Below, piece after piece: positions 33,801 through 42,332 of a DNA stretch of 64,000 nucleotides. The notes under the pieces were generated by a model. The model was given only the letters and a program-made list of their open reading frames with translations. It was not told the origin of the DNA and ran no database searches. The position numbers were made by a program, and so were the translations under genes. Every line of letters begins with the position of its first letter. The stretch's first letter is position 1. This DNA is from an uncultured Lachnospiraceae bacterium (GTDB taxonomy: Bacteria > Bacillota > Clostridia > Lachnospirales > Lachnospiraceae), in contig CAJTPS010000009.1 of assembly GCA_910578555.1 (NCBI GenBank), positions 62,001 through 126,000 on the forward strand, written 5' to 3'.

Positions 33801-34346
33801 ATGGGGAGACCTTCAACAAAGACAGATTTATTAAGTGCGGCAGTGGCAGGCTATGAGGAGATGAATCAGTTTATCGCATCTATGACGGAGCAGGAACTGG
33901 CAACGCCGTTTGCATTTGACGATACGAGGAAAGAGGCGCACTGGAAACGGGACAAAAACCTGCGGGATGTGCTGATACACCTTTATGAGTGGCATCAGCT
34001 CACGATCCATTGGATTGCGGCGAACTTAAACGGAGAGGAGCAGCCTTTTCTCCCGAAGCCGTATACCTGGAAGACTTATGGCATGATGAATGAGTTTTTC
34101 TGGAAAAAACATCAGAATACCACGCCGGAGGAGGCAAAAGGAATGCTGGCAGACTCCCATAAACAGGTTATGAAGCTGGCGGAAGGCTTTACGAATGAGG
34201 AACTGTTCACGAAGGGAGTCTATAAATGGGTCGGCGGCAGTACGCTTGGTTCCTATTTTGTTTCCAATACGTCGAGTCACTATAATTGGGCGGTCAAGAA
34301 ACTGAAAGCGCACAGGAAGAACTGTAAGGCGGCGTTTCACGTATAG
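33801..34346 (+). CDS. ClbS/DfsB-family four-helix-bundle protein
   Basis: A 181-residue protein matching the ClbS/DfsB (DUF1706) family: MGRPSTKTDLLSAAVAGYEEM start, LRDVLIHLYEWHQLTIHWI with the conserved His residues of DinB-like bundles, and GSYFVSNTSSHYNWAVKKLKAHRK near the end. ClbS protects colibactin producers by opening the toxin's cyclopropane; most homologues, including this one, lie outside such gene clusters and have unknown substrates. It has its own promoter and AAAGGAG site. Confidence 0.88.
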   Translation: MGRPSTKTDLLSAAVAGYEEMNQFIASMTEQELATPFAFDDTRKEAHWKRDKNLRDVLIHLYEWHQLTIHWIAANLNGEEQPFLPKPYTWKTYGMMNEFFWKKHQNTTPEEAKGMLADSHKQVMKLAEGFTNEELFTKGVYKWVGGSTLGSYFVSNTSSHYNWAVKKLKAHRKNCKAAFHV

Positions 34347-34409
34347 ATCCCGGGAATGACAGAAGGGAAGTGCAGAAGCTCTGCCGGTATTGTTCTAAGA
34401 GGAAAATGG

Positions 34410-35213
34410 ATGGAAATGAAAAATATAATGCTTTTACCTGAAAAGATACGCAGTCTGATAGCAGACGAAACTTTCCGGACAGACGAGATCGGCATGTCTG
34501 AATCTTCCGTTTATATTTTTAAGGATAAGATACTAAAGATCGAAGAGCAGAATCCGGAATCGGAGAATGCGTACCGCATGATGACATATCTGGGCGGAAA
34601 GCTTCCGGTTCCGACAGTATATGCCTATGAAGTATCGGATGGCAGATCCTGTCTTTTGATGAGCAAATGTGCAGGGCGGATGGCGTGTGACGAGGTGTAT
34701 ATGCTGGCACCGGACATGCAGTGTAAAATGCTGGCCGACGGGCTTAAGAAGCTGTGGAGCATCGACGTTTCAGAATGTCCTTCCGACCAGAGGCTGTTAC
34801 GCAAACTGAAACAGGCGGAATATAATGTTGAAAATGGCCTGGTTGATCTGGACAATGTGGAGCCGGATACTTTCGGTGAAGCCGGTTTCAGGGATCCTGC
34901 AGATCTTCTAAAGTGGCTGTACCAGAATATGCCGGAGGAAGAACCTGTCCTGTCCCACGGCGATTACTGCCTTCCGAATGTGTTCGGAACCGGTGGTGCG
35001 GTGAGTGGATATATTGATCTTGGCAGAGCGGGGATAGGAGATCGATGGTGCGACATTGCACTGTGCTACCGCAGTCTGTCCCATAATTACAGCGGACGAT
35101 ATCACGGCAGAACGTATGCGGGATCTGACGACCGGCTTTTGTTCCGGGAACTCGGGATAGAGCCTGACTGGATGAAAATAAAGTATTATATTTTACTGGA
35201 CGAACTGTTCTGA
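34410..35213 (+). CDS. APH(3')-like aminoglycoside phosphotransferase homologue
   Basis: A 267-residue kinase of the APH(3') family. Seen are the catalytic loop SHGDYCLPNVF (Asp base and Asn), the metal-binding IDLGRAGIGDRWCDIA, and the typical C-terminus DWMKIKYYILLDELF. The N-terminal lobe has a plausible ATP lysine in ILKIEE and KLPVPTVYAYE. The start at 34410 has AAGAGG 7 nt upstream; the frame remains open earlier without a ribosome site. It follows the ClbS-like gene by 63 bp with no nearby mobile genes, and its codon use matches the surroundings. Whether it inactivates aminoglycosides cannot be told from sequence; such residents are common in Clostridia. Confidence 0.85.
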   Translation: MEMKNIMLLPEKIRSLIADETFRTDEIGMSESSVYIFKDKILKIEEQNPESENAYRMMTYLGGKLPVPTVYAYEVSDGRSCLLMSKCAGRMACDEVYMLAPDMQCKMLADGLKKLWSIDVSECPSDQRLLRKLKQAEYNVENGLVDLDNVEPDTFGEAGFRDPADLLKWLYQNMPEEEPVLSHGDYCLPNVFGTGGAVSGYIDLGRAGIGDRWCDIALCYRSLSHNYSGRYHGRTYAGSDDRLLFRELGIEPDWMKIKYYILLDELF

Positions 35214-35255
35214 CGTGAATACGGCTAAATATGTTAAATAAAATTCAGTTTATTG

Positions 35256-35284
35256 TTGTATTAAAAAACGGATTGTGTTATAAT
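35256..35284 (+). promoter_or_regulatory. Promoter of the Rpn-family gene
   Basis: TTGTAT (35256) and TATAAT (35279) spaced by 17 bp, 184 bp before the start codon. Confidence 0.6.
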
Positions 35285-35327
35285 CTTTTCAAGCAAAGAA
35301 ATAATCTAAGATTCTTATGATATCTTA

Positions 35328-35443
35328 ACGGATTTTCATATAATCCGTGTCTATGCAGAGCAGTCTCTGCGAGAACTCCTTGCTTACAATTAAATAACTG
35401 CAGGGAGGAAATCGGAACGGTCATAAGTTAATTTCTTCTCTGC
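35328..35443 (+). promoter_or_regulatory. Structured leader of the Rpn-family gene
   Basis: Three successive stem-loops in the leader: ACGGATT/AATCCGT (35328-35348), GCAGAG/CTCTGC (35355-35370), and a long GCAGGGAGGAAAT/ATTTCTTCTCTGC stem (35400-35443, two G-U pairs). The last one sequesters a GGGAGG that is not the gene's own ribosome site. No T-run follows. Confidence 0.5.
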
Positions 35444-35467
35444 CGTCAGGAAAGAAAGGATTTACTT

Positions 35468-36541
35468 ATGGGAAACAAAACAGAAAAGCAGGTACAGTCA
35501 GTATATGCAGAAAAACCTGATGTGACAGGTACGGGGCGGGAAACACCGCTCAGAGAAACAGGTATCAGTGAAGGCATGGCGGAGAAGCCGGTTGACAACG
35601 GACAGACTAATTTAAGCGATTTCGCATTATTTTTGTCGGTTTTGAAAGTAAAGGACGCTTATGAAGACGTGCTGCGTATCATACTGGATGAACCTGACTT
35701 AGAACTTAAAGAAGTCAAAGTAGAACAGGTTATTTTGAACCAATCCGGCAAGCGGGCCATACGTCTGGATGCATGGGCATCAGATCTGCGGGAGCGGCAG
35801 TTTGATATGGAGATGCAAAATGATACGAAAAGTGATGATGTCCGTAAACGATCAAGATTTTATCAGGGAATGCTGGACACGCCGGTTTTAAAATCAGGCA
35901 AAGAAACCCGTTACAAGAATCTGCCTTCGACGGTGATTATATTCATTACGCAGGAGGACATTTTCGGAAGAGACCGGGCAATGTATACTTTCAGCGAACG
36001 GTGTGAGGAAGTGCCGGATTTACCACTGGGTGATGGTACGAGTAAAATTTTTTTAAATATGATGAGTACAAACGGACGTCCCGAACTGGTCAGTTTGCTG
36101 CAATATATGAAATGTACAACACTGAGTAACGTGAACGTTACGGTGAAGGATGAGCGGATTCTGGATCTGGACAGAATTGTGGAAGAGGTAAGGCAATCCG
36201 AAGAATGGGAGGCTGTAAGGATGAATATTCTTGAGATTGGATTTGAGCAGGGCAAAGAAATGGGGATTAAAGCGGGCCTCGAAGAAGGAAGAGAGAAAGG
36301 AAAAAAGGAGGGAATCGAAGAAGGCATTAAAGAGGGCATTAAAGAAGGCATTAAAGAAGGCATTAAAGAGGGCATTAAAGAAGGAATAAAACGCGGGACC
36401 CAAAAGGGCAGTAGGGAAATGCTGGTCAGGAATGTAGAGGCGGCAATGAAGAATTTCGGCGTTGATCTGCACAAAGCCTGTGAAGGACTTGGTGTGTCCG
36501 TAGAGGAATATGAAGAGGCAAAGCAGCAGCGTGCGCAATAG
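35468..36541 (+). CDS. Rpn-family PD-(D/E)XK nuclease ('transposase-like')
   Basis: A 357-residue protein of the Rpn recombination-promoting nuclease family. The N-terminal 50 residues are variable; the nuclease core follows with VKDAYEDVLRIIL, the catalytic region AIRLDAWASDLRERQFDMEMQ (Asp and the ExQ-type pair typical of Rpn), RSRFYQGMLD and STVIIFITQEDIFGR. The C-terminal part is a charged helical tail containing five perfect GIKE units from a 12-bp DNA repeat, flanked by imperfect ones. Rpn proteins promote recombination or act as nucleases of uncertain role and often occur in many copies per genome. The start has AAAGGA upstream. Confidence 0.9.
   Translation: MGNKTEKQVQSVYAEKPDVTGTGRETPLRETGISEGMAEKPVDNGQTNLSDFALFLSVLKVKDAYEDVLRIILDEPDLELKEVKVEQVILNQSGKRAIRLDAWASDLRERQFDMEMQNDTKSDDVRKRSRFYQGMLDTPVLKSGKETRYKNLPSTVIIFITQEDIFGRDRAMYTFSERCEEVPDLPLGDGTSKIFLNMMSTNGRPELVSLLQYMKCTTLSNVNVTVKDERILDLDRIVEEVRQSEEWEAVRMNILEIGFEQGKEMGIKAGLEEGREKGKKEGIEEGIKEGIKEGIKEGIKEGIKEGIKRGTQKGSREMLVRNVEAAMKNFGVDLHKACEGLGVSVEEYEEAKQQRAQ
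36311..36394 (+). repeat. 12-bp tandem repeat in the Rpn-family gene
   Basis: Seven 12-bp units (core GGCATTAAAGAA), five of them encoding exactly GIKE and the outer two diverged. Unit number could change by slippage without breaking the frame. Confidence 0.9.
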
Positions 36542-36647
36542 AGAATAAACTCCCGAAGTATGACCGCACTTGTCTGCAAAGGCACGTTCGGCGCTTTTCT
36601 GTTATATTAGAAGATAACGGAAAATTGTATTTTTTTTCGTACAAAGG

Positions 36648-36676
36648 TTGTGCTTTGATTATTTTTGTGATATATA
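36648..36676 (+). promoter_or_regulatory. Promoter of the T-box/aspS operon
   Basis: TTGTGC (36648) and TATATA (36671) with 17-bp spacing, some 20 bp before the first T-box stem. Confidence 0.55.
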
Positions 36677-36702
36677 CAAAATATATTTGAAAATGCGGTG
36701 AA

Positions 36703-37017
36703 GGAGACTCACCTTGCGGGAAGCGACAGGAATACGGCGTCACCGACTGAGAGCGCTGTTTGTGAAAGGCAGGGAACGGGAACACTCCGGAGCAGGTTAT
36801 CTGAATTGTATTTTCTCAGGCTGTGCGAAGCAAAGAGGTATATGCGGCACAAATGATAAAAGTACACTAGGGTGATCCGTTTGCACGCGTTAAGTGCTGA
36901 GAGTGGGTAAGGCGAAGAAGTACCTTGGTGGAGGTGCCGGCTTATCAATGCGGGTGGTACCGCGGATAATTATAACTATCCGTCCCGGAATGCAGAAATG
37001 TGTTCCGGGACTTTTTT
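36703..37017 (+). promoter_or_regulatory. T-box riboswitch leader
   Basis: The T-box core GGGTGGTACCGCGG lies at about 36951-36965, followed by a terminator (GTCCCGGAA at 36982 with TTCCGGGAC at 37003, then TTTTTT). Upstream, GGAG (36703) and CTCC (36785) can close Stem I, and a hand fold puts AAC (36781-36783, Asn), followed by A, at the specifier position on its 3' side. Binding of the matching uncharged tRNA would stabilise the antiterminator and switch on the aspS-gatCAB operon. The base after TGG in the T-box is T, which pairs with A73 or wobbles with the G73 of tRNA-Asn and tRNA-Asp. The stretch 36542-36700 between this leader and the previous gene holds no other feature. Confidence 0.88.
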
Positions 37018-37171
37018 GCGCGATTAAGCAGAGTCAGAAGACTTACGGAACAGGCGCCATGCTTGCATGAGCGCATGAGGAGAAAGTCTTATGACGAGCA
37101 AGGCGAACTGCTTAATTGCAAAGAGTCCCGGCGGCACAGTCAAAAGTAACATGCGAAGGGAGACCAGAATT

Positions 37172-38923
37172 ATGACAATCAAAAACATCTACAGAGACGT
37201 AACTTTACAACAGATCAGTGAGGGCGATATCGGCAAAGAGATCCGCGTGGCGGGCTGGATCGAGAACATCAGAGATCACGGCGGCGTGTCTTTCGTGGAC
37301 TTGCGTGATATGTACGGCGTGCTGCAGGTCGTTATGCGGGACACCACGCTGCTGGACGGGCTTTCCAGAGAGATGAGCGTGTCCATCGAAGGGCTGATCG
37401 AGCACAGGGATGAGGAGACTTACAATCCCAGGATTCCCACCGGTACCATTGAATTGGAAGCGCACAAGGTTGAGGTGCTGGGCAGAGTCTACAAACAGCT
37501 TCCTTTTGAAATTATGACATCTAAGGAGACGAGGGAAGACGTTCGTTTAAAATATCGTTATCTGGACCTGCGAAACCAGAAAGTGAAAGACAACATCGTG
37601 TTTCGTTCCAGGGTCATTGCCTATCTGCGGGAAAAAATGACGGAGATGGGATTTTTGGAGATTCAGACGCCGATTCTGTGCGCTTCTTCCCCGGAAGGCG
37701 CCAGAGATTATATTGTGCCGTCCAGAAAATATAAGGGTAAATTCTATGCGCTGCCGCAGGCGCCGCAACAGTATAAACAGCTTCTGATGGTGTCAGGCTT
37801 TGATAAATATTTTCAGATTGCTCCATGCTTCAGGGATGAAGACGCCAGAGCGGACCGTTCGCCGGGGGAATTTTATCAGCTTGATTTTGAGATGAGCTTC
37901 GCCACACAGGAGGATGTGTTCCGCACAGGGGAGGAAGTGCTTTCCGCCACGTTTGAGAAATTTGCGCCGGAAGGGTATGCGGTTACGAAAGCGCCTTATC
38001 CGGTGATCAGCTACAAGCAGGCGATGCTGGAGTTTGGCACGGATAAACCGGATCTGCGTAACCCGCTGCGGATCATTGATCTGACGGAATTTTTCCAGGC
38101 ATGTTCTTTTAAACCCTTCCATGGCAGGACAGTTCGTGCCATCAAAGTGCACGCAGACATGTCTAAAGGATTTCATGAGAAACTGTTGAAATTTGCCACC
38201 GATATGGGCATGGGTGGTCTTGGCTATCTGGAAGTGGCGGAAGATATGAGCTACAAAGGACCGATCGACAAGTTTATACCGGAGGAAAAGAAAAGTGAAC
38301 TGGCGGAGCTTGCAGGACTGGCGGCGGGAGATACGATTTTCTTCATTGCTGACAGAGAGGAGCGGGCGGCATATTATGCGGGACAGATCCGCACGGAATT
38401 AGGGCAGAAGCTTGAACTGGTAGAGAAAAATGCCTACCGTTTCTGCTATATCAATGATTTTCCGATGTTTGAGCTTGACCCGGATACGAAACAGATCGGT
38501 TTTACCCACAACCCTTTTTCCATGCCGCAGGGCGGTCTGGAGGCGCTTACCACCATGGACCCGCTGGAGATTCTGGCGTATCAGTACGATATCGTGTGTA
38601 ACGGCGTGGAGTTATCTTCCGGGGCGGTACGCAATCATGATATGGACATTATGGTAAAAGCATTTGAGATTGCGGGCTATGATGAAGAAACTCTGAAAAG
38701 AAAATTCGGCGCACTCTACAATGCGTTTCAGTTCGGGGCACCGCCCCATGCGGGCATGGCACCGGGGGTAGACCGGATGATCATGCTGCTTAGGAATGAG
38801 GAGAACATCAGGGAGGTCATTGCTTTCCCGATGAGCGGGTCGGCACAGGACCTGATGTGCGGCGCGCCGAATGATGTGACGGAACAGCAGCTCCGGGAAG
38901 TGCATATTAAGATCAGAAGTTAG
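37172..38923 (+). CDS. aspS: Aspartate--tRNA ligase, gatCAB-linked copy (likely non-discriminating)
   Basis: Class II aminoacyl-tRNA synthetase of 583 residues, bacterial AspRS type. It contains the OB-fold anticodon domain, the motif 2 region FRDEDARADRSPGEFYQLD, a GAD insertion domain, and motif 3 GAPPHAGMAPGVDRMIMLL. In the anticodon domain it has His at RDHGG (residue 36), the residue found in non-discriminating enzymes such as that of Pseudomonas, where discriminating ones have Leu. Its position behind a T-box with a possible Asn codon and ahead of gatC, gatA and gatB indicates it also makes Asp-tRNA(Asn) for amidation. The start at 37172 is chosen by homology; a GAAGGGAG site is about 10 nt upstream. 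Confidence 0.95.
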   Translation: MTIKNIYRDVTLQQISEGDIGKEIRVAGWIENIRDHGGVSFVDLRDMYGVLQVVMRDTTLLDGLSREMSVSIEGLIEHRDEETYNPRIPTGTIELEAHKVEVLGRVYKQLPFEIMTSKETREDVRLKYRYLDLRNQKVKDNIVFRSRVIAYLREKMTEMGFLEIQTPILCASSPEGARDYIVPSRKYKGKFYALPQAPQQYKQLLMVSGFDKYFQIAPCFRDEDARADRSPGEFYQLDFEMSFATQEDVFRTGEEVLSATFEKFAPEGYAVTKAPYPVISYKQAMLEFGTDKPDLRNPLRIIDLTEFFQACSFKPFHGRTVRAIKVHADMSKGFHEKLLKFATDMGMGGLGYLEVAEDMSYKGPIDKFIPEEKKSELAELAGLAAGDTIFFIADREERAAYYAGQIRTELGQKLELVEKNAYRFCYINDFPMFELDPDTKQIGFTHNPFSMPQGGLEALTTMDPLEILAYQYDIVCNGVELSSGAVRNHDMDIMVKAFEIAGYDEETLKRKFGALYNAFQFGAPPHAGMAPGVDRMIMLLRNEENIREVIAFPMSGSAQDLMCGAPNDVTEQQLREVHIKIRS

Positions 38924-38937
38924 AGAGGGCGGGGATC

Positions 38938-39231
38938 ATGGCAAATATCATCAGTGACGAGACAATTGAATATGTGGGCATTCTGGCGAAGCTGGAATTG
39001 TCCGGCGAGGAAAAGGAACAGGCAAAGTCGGATATGGGTCGTATGCTGGACTATATCGACAAGCTGGGGGAACTGGATACCACGGATGTGGAACCGATGT
39101 CTCATGTATTTCCGGTGCAGAATGTGTTCAGAGAAGATGTTGTGAAAAACGGCGACACTCGTGAGGAACTGTTAGCCAATGCGCCGGAACAGAAGGACGG
39201 GATGTTTATGGTGCCGCGGACGTTTGAATAA
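38938..39231 (+). CDS. gatC: Asp/Glu-tRNA amidotransferase subunit C
   Basis: A 97-residue protein that holds GatA and GatB together in the amidotransferase that converts Asp-tRNA(Asn) or Glu-tRNA(Gln) to the amide form. It shows the family pattern ISDETIEYVGILAKLELSGEE, MLDYIDKLGELDTTDVEPMSHV and the extended tail with FREDVV and MVPRTFE. It starts 14 bp after aspS, confirming the operon. Confidence 0.96.
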   Translation: MANIISDETIEYVGILAKLELSGEEKEQAKSDMGRMLDYIDKLGELDTTDVEPMSHVFPVQNVFREDVVKNGDTREELLANAPEQKDGMFMVPRTFE

Positions 39232-39296
39232 CGTGAGACGGAGTTGTTTCGCAACTCCGTTTCACGTCAGAGAATGCCCGGAATACGAGCATTCTC
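39231..39296 (+). repeat. Structured intergenic repeat, GAGAATGC family (gatC-gatA gap)
   Basis: ACGTGA/TCACGT encloses CGGAGTTG/CAACTCCG (39239-39259), followed by GAGAATGC (39270) and GCATTCTC (39289-39296). It sits within an operon, so it is probably an RNA element rather than a terminator. Confidence 0.8.
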
Positions 39297-39364
39297 CGCA
39301 CTGTTTTTAGATTTTGCAGTTTGACAATACGTTCCCGGAATATAAGAAAGGAGACTGACTCCCT

Positions 39365-40897
39365 ATGAATATTACAGAAATGACAGCGACAGAACTCTCT
39401 GCCGCGATCAGGGCGGGAAAGACCACTGCCGTGGAGGCGGCTGAGGCCATGCTTGCCCGCATAGAAGAACAGGACCGGATTTACAACTGTTATGTAACCG
39501 TGGACAGGGAAGGCGCGCTGAGACAGGCGGAAGCGGTGCAGGCGAAGATCGAATCGGGGGAACTGACAGGTCCGTTAGCCGGCGTGCCGGCGGCGGTCAA
39601 AGATAATATGTGTACGGCTGGTCTGCTCACCACATGCGCTTCCAGAATACTCGGCAATTTTGTGCCCGCCTATACGGCGGAGGCAGTGTTGAATCTGCAG
39701 AAAGCGGGTGCGGTGATTCTGGGCAAGACCAACATGGATGAGTTTGCCATGGGTTCCACGACGGAAACATCCGCCTGCGGTGTGACCAGAAATCCCTGGA
39801 ACACAGAGCATGTGCCGGGCGGGTCTTCCGGCGGCTCCGCGGCTACAGTGGCCGCGGGAGAGTGTATTTATGCGCTTGGCTCCGACACCGGCGGTTCCAT
39901 CAGACAGCCGGCCTCCTACTGCGGAACGGTGGGGATGAAGCCGACCTACGGCACGGTGTCCCGCTACGGGCTGATTGCTTACGGTTCTTCTCTGGATCAG
40001 ATCGGACCGCTGACGAAGGACGTGACGGACTGCGCTGCGGTGCTTGAGGCGATTGCTTCTCACGATGAGAAGGATTCAACTTCCGTGGCAAGAGCAGATA
40101 CGGATTTTACTTCCGCACTGGTGGATGATGTGAAGGGTATGCGCATTGGGATTCCCAATGATTACTTTGGAGACGGACTGGATGAGGAAGTGAAGGCGGC
40201 GGTACTGCGGGCGGCGGAAGAACTGGAGAAAAAGGGTGCGGTGACAGAGCATTTTGACTTGAGTCTTGTGGAATATGCGATTCCGACCTATTATACCATT
40301 GCAGCCGCGGAGGCCAGTTCGAATCTGGAAAGGTTTGACGGCATTAAATACGGTTACCGCGCCGAAGACTATAACGGACTTCATAACATGTATAAGAAAT
40401 CCCGTTCCGAGGGCTTCGGGGAGGAAGTCAAACGGCGTATTATGCTGGGCTCTTTCGTGCTAAGTTCCGGCTATTATGACGCTTATTATCTGAAAGCGCT
40501 TCGGGTGAAGGCGCTGATCAAGAAGGCTTTTGATCAGGCTTTTGCCAAATATGATGTGATTCTGGGACCGGTGGCGCCCACAACGGCTCCGAAGCTTGGG
40601 GCGAGCCTGTCTGATCCGATCAAAATGTATCTGGGCGACATCTACACCATAGCTGTGAATCTGGCGGGGCTGCCGGGAATCAGCCTGCCCTGCGGCAAAG
40701 ATAAGAACGGGCTTCCCATCGGACTGCATCTGATCGGAGACTGTTTTCAGGAAAAGAAACTGATTCAGACGGCATACACTTATGAGAAGATCAGGGGTCC
40801 GTTCCGAATGAACCGGGAGCCGGCAGGAGCGGATCATACCGGACAGGGCGAAACAGGAATGTGCCGGACAGGACAGGAGGGACAATGTCATGAGTAG
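39365..40897 (+). CDS. gatA: Asp/Glu-tRNA amidotransferase subunit A
   Basis: Glutaminase subunit, 510 residues, amidase-signature family. The Ser-Ser-Lys triad is visible: Lys in GVPAAVKDNM, Ser in GGSSGGSAA, and Ser in GSDTGGSIRQPAS. It frees ammonia from glutamine and passes it to GatB. The C-terminus has about 20 extra residues beyond the usual end (after YEKIRGP, a Gly/Thr/Gln-rich tail). AAAGGAG lies upstream. It overlaps gatB by 8 bp. Confidence 0.97.
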   Translation: MNITEMTATELSAAIRAGKTTAVEAAEAMLARIEEQDRIYNCYVTVDREGALRQAEAVQAKIESGELTGPLAGVPAAVKDNMCTAGLLTTCASRILGNFVPAYTAEAVLNLQKAGAVILGKTNMDEFAMGSTTETSACGVTRNPWNTEHVPGGSSGGSAATVAAGECIYALGSDTGGSIRQPASYCGTVGMKPTYGTVSRYGLIAYGSSLDQIGPLTKDVTDCAAVLEAIASHDEKDSTSVARADTDFTSALVDDVKGMRIGIPNDYFGDGLDEEVKAAVLRAAEELEKKGAVTEHFDLSLVEYAIPTYYTIAAAEASSNLERFDGIKYGYRAEDYNGLHNMYKKSRSEGFGEEVKRRIMLGSFVLSSGYYDAYYLKALRVKALIKKAFDQAFAKYDVILGPVAPTTAPKLGASLSDPIKMYLGDIYTIAVNLAGLPGISLPCGKDKNGLPIGLHLIGDCFQEKKLIQTAYTYEKIRGPFRMNREPAGADHTGQGETGMCRTGQEGQCHE

Positions 40898-42332
40898 TAA
40901 ACAGTACGAAACGGTCATCGGTCTGGAAGTGCACGTGGAGCTTGCCACAAAGACCAAAATATTCTGCGGCTGTTCCACGGCCTTCGGCGCGGAGCCGAAC
41001 ACCCAGACCTGCCCGGTCTGCACGGGGATGCCCGGTTCCCTTCCGGTGCTGAATAAACAGGTGCTGGAATATGCCATTGCGGTAGGACTGGCGACGAACT
41101 GTGAGATCACCCGGTACGCCAGATTTGACAGGAAAAATTATTTCTATCCCGATAACCCGCAGAACTATCAGATATCCCAGCTGTATCTGCCCATCTGCAG
41201 AAACGGCGGCGTGGAGATCGAGACGGAAGCGGGCGGCAGGAAGACCGTGGGTATTCATGAGATTCATATGGAGGAGGATGCCGGCAAGCTGATCCATGAT
41301 GAGTGGGAGGACTGTTCGCTGGTGGACTACAACCGTTCCGGCGTGCCGCTGATTGAGATCGTGTCCGAGCCGGATATGCGCAGTGCGGAGGAAGTAATTG
41401 CCTATCTGGAGAAACTGCGGCTGATTATCCAGTATCTGGGCGCCTCGGACTGCAAGCTGCAGGAAGGTTCCATGCGCGCCGATGTGAACCTGTCTGTGAG
41501 GGAAGCAGGCGCTGCGGCGTTCGGAACCAGAACCGAGATGAAGAACCTTAATTCTTTTAAGGCGATTTCCAGAGCCATTGCCGGTGAGACGGAGCGGCAG
41601 ATCGACTTGATCGAGTCCGGTGAGAAGGTGGTGCAGGAGACGAGGAGATGGGATGATACGAAGGGAGAGTCCTATGCCATGCGAAGCAAGGAGGATGCGC
41701 AGGATTACCGCTATTTCCCGGACCCGGACCTGGTGCCGATCGCCGTGAGCGATGAGATGCTGGCACAGATCAGAGAGAAACAGCCGGAGTTTCGCACCGA
41801 GAAGATGATACGCTACAAGGAAGCGTTTGACATTCCTGACTATGATATCGAGATCATCACCGGCGACAAACATCTGGCGGATCTTTTTGAGGCGGCGACA
41901 GCAATCTGCAATCAGCCCAAGAAGGTTTCCAACTGGCTTATGGGCGAGACGCTGCGTCTGATGAAAGAGAAGGAGACGGACGCGTCCGATCTGCGCTTTT
42001 CACCGGAGAACCTTGCGAAGCTGATCTCACTTACGGATGCTAAAGCAATCAACAGTTCCGTGGCGAAGGAAGTGTTCGAAGTGATGTTTGAGGAAAATAT
42101 AGATCCCGAACAGTATGTGGAGGAAAAGGGATTAAAGACAGTCAATGACGAGGGTGCACTGCGCAAAACCGTTGAGGAGGTCATAGCCGCAAATCCGCAG
42201 TCCGTGGAGGATTATCATAACGGCAAGGAGAAAGCCATAGGATTCCTGGTGGGGCAGACCATGAAGGCTATGAAAGGCAAGGCCGATCCCGGCATGGTGA
42301 ATCAAATGCTGAAGGAGTTACTGCTCTCCTAA
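40890..42332 (+). CDS. gatB: Asp/Glu-tRNA amidotransferase subunit B
   Basis: tRNA-binding and kinase subunit, 480 residues. It begins YETVIGLEVHVELATKTKIFCGC with the metal-binding Cys cluster (CGCS...CPVC), the PNYFYPDNP-like motif NYFYPDNPQNYQISQ, and the C-terminal YqeY-like tail ending VNQMLKELLLS. It starts within the gatA 3' end, with AGGAGG upstream. The 3' end overlaps the convergent gene by 15 bp. Confidence 0.97.
   Translation: MSSKQYETVIGLEVHVELATKTKIFCGCSTAFGAEPNTQTCPVCTGMPGSLPVLNKQVLEYAIAVGLATNCEITRYARFDRKNYFYPDNPQNYQISQLYLPICRNGGVEIETEAGGRKTVGIHEIHMEEDAGKLIHDEWEDCSLVDYNRSGVPLIEIVSEPDMRSAEEVIAYLEKLRLIIQYLGASDCKLQEGSMRADVNLSVREAGAAAFGTRTEMKNLNSFKAISRAIAGETERQIDLIESGEKVVQETRRWDDTKGESYAMRSKEDAQDYRYFPDPDLVPIAVSDEMLAQIREKQPEFRTEKMIRYKEAFDIPDYDIEIITGDKHLADLFEAATAICNQPKKVSNWLMGETLRLMKEKETDASDLRFSPENLAKLISLTDAKAINSSVAKEVFEVMFEENIDPEQYVEEKGLKTVNDEGALRKTVEEVIAANPQSVEDYHNGKEKAIGFLVGQTMKAMKGKADPGMVNQMLKELLLS

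Noticed and set aside
17106..35213. Mobile antibiotic-resistance genes (ANT(6)-like and APH(3')-like)
   Set aside because: Both lie outside the island, lack flanking mobile genes and share the composition of the host DNA; they look like diverged resident genes.
36311..36394. Short direct repeats as a CRISPR array
   Set aside because: The units are contiguous 12-bp codon repeats inside a gene, without spacers.
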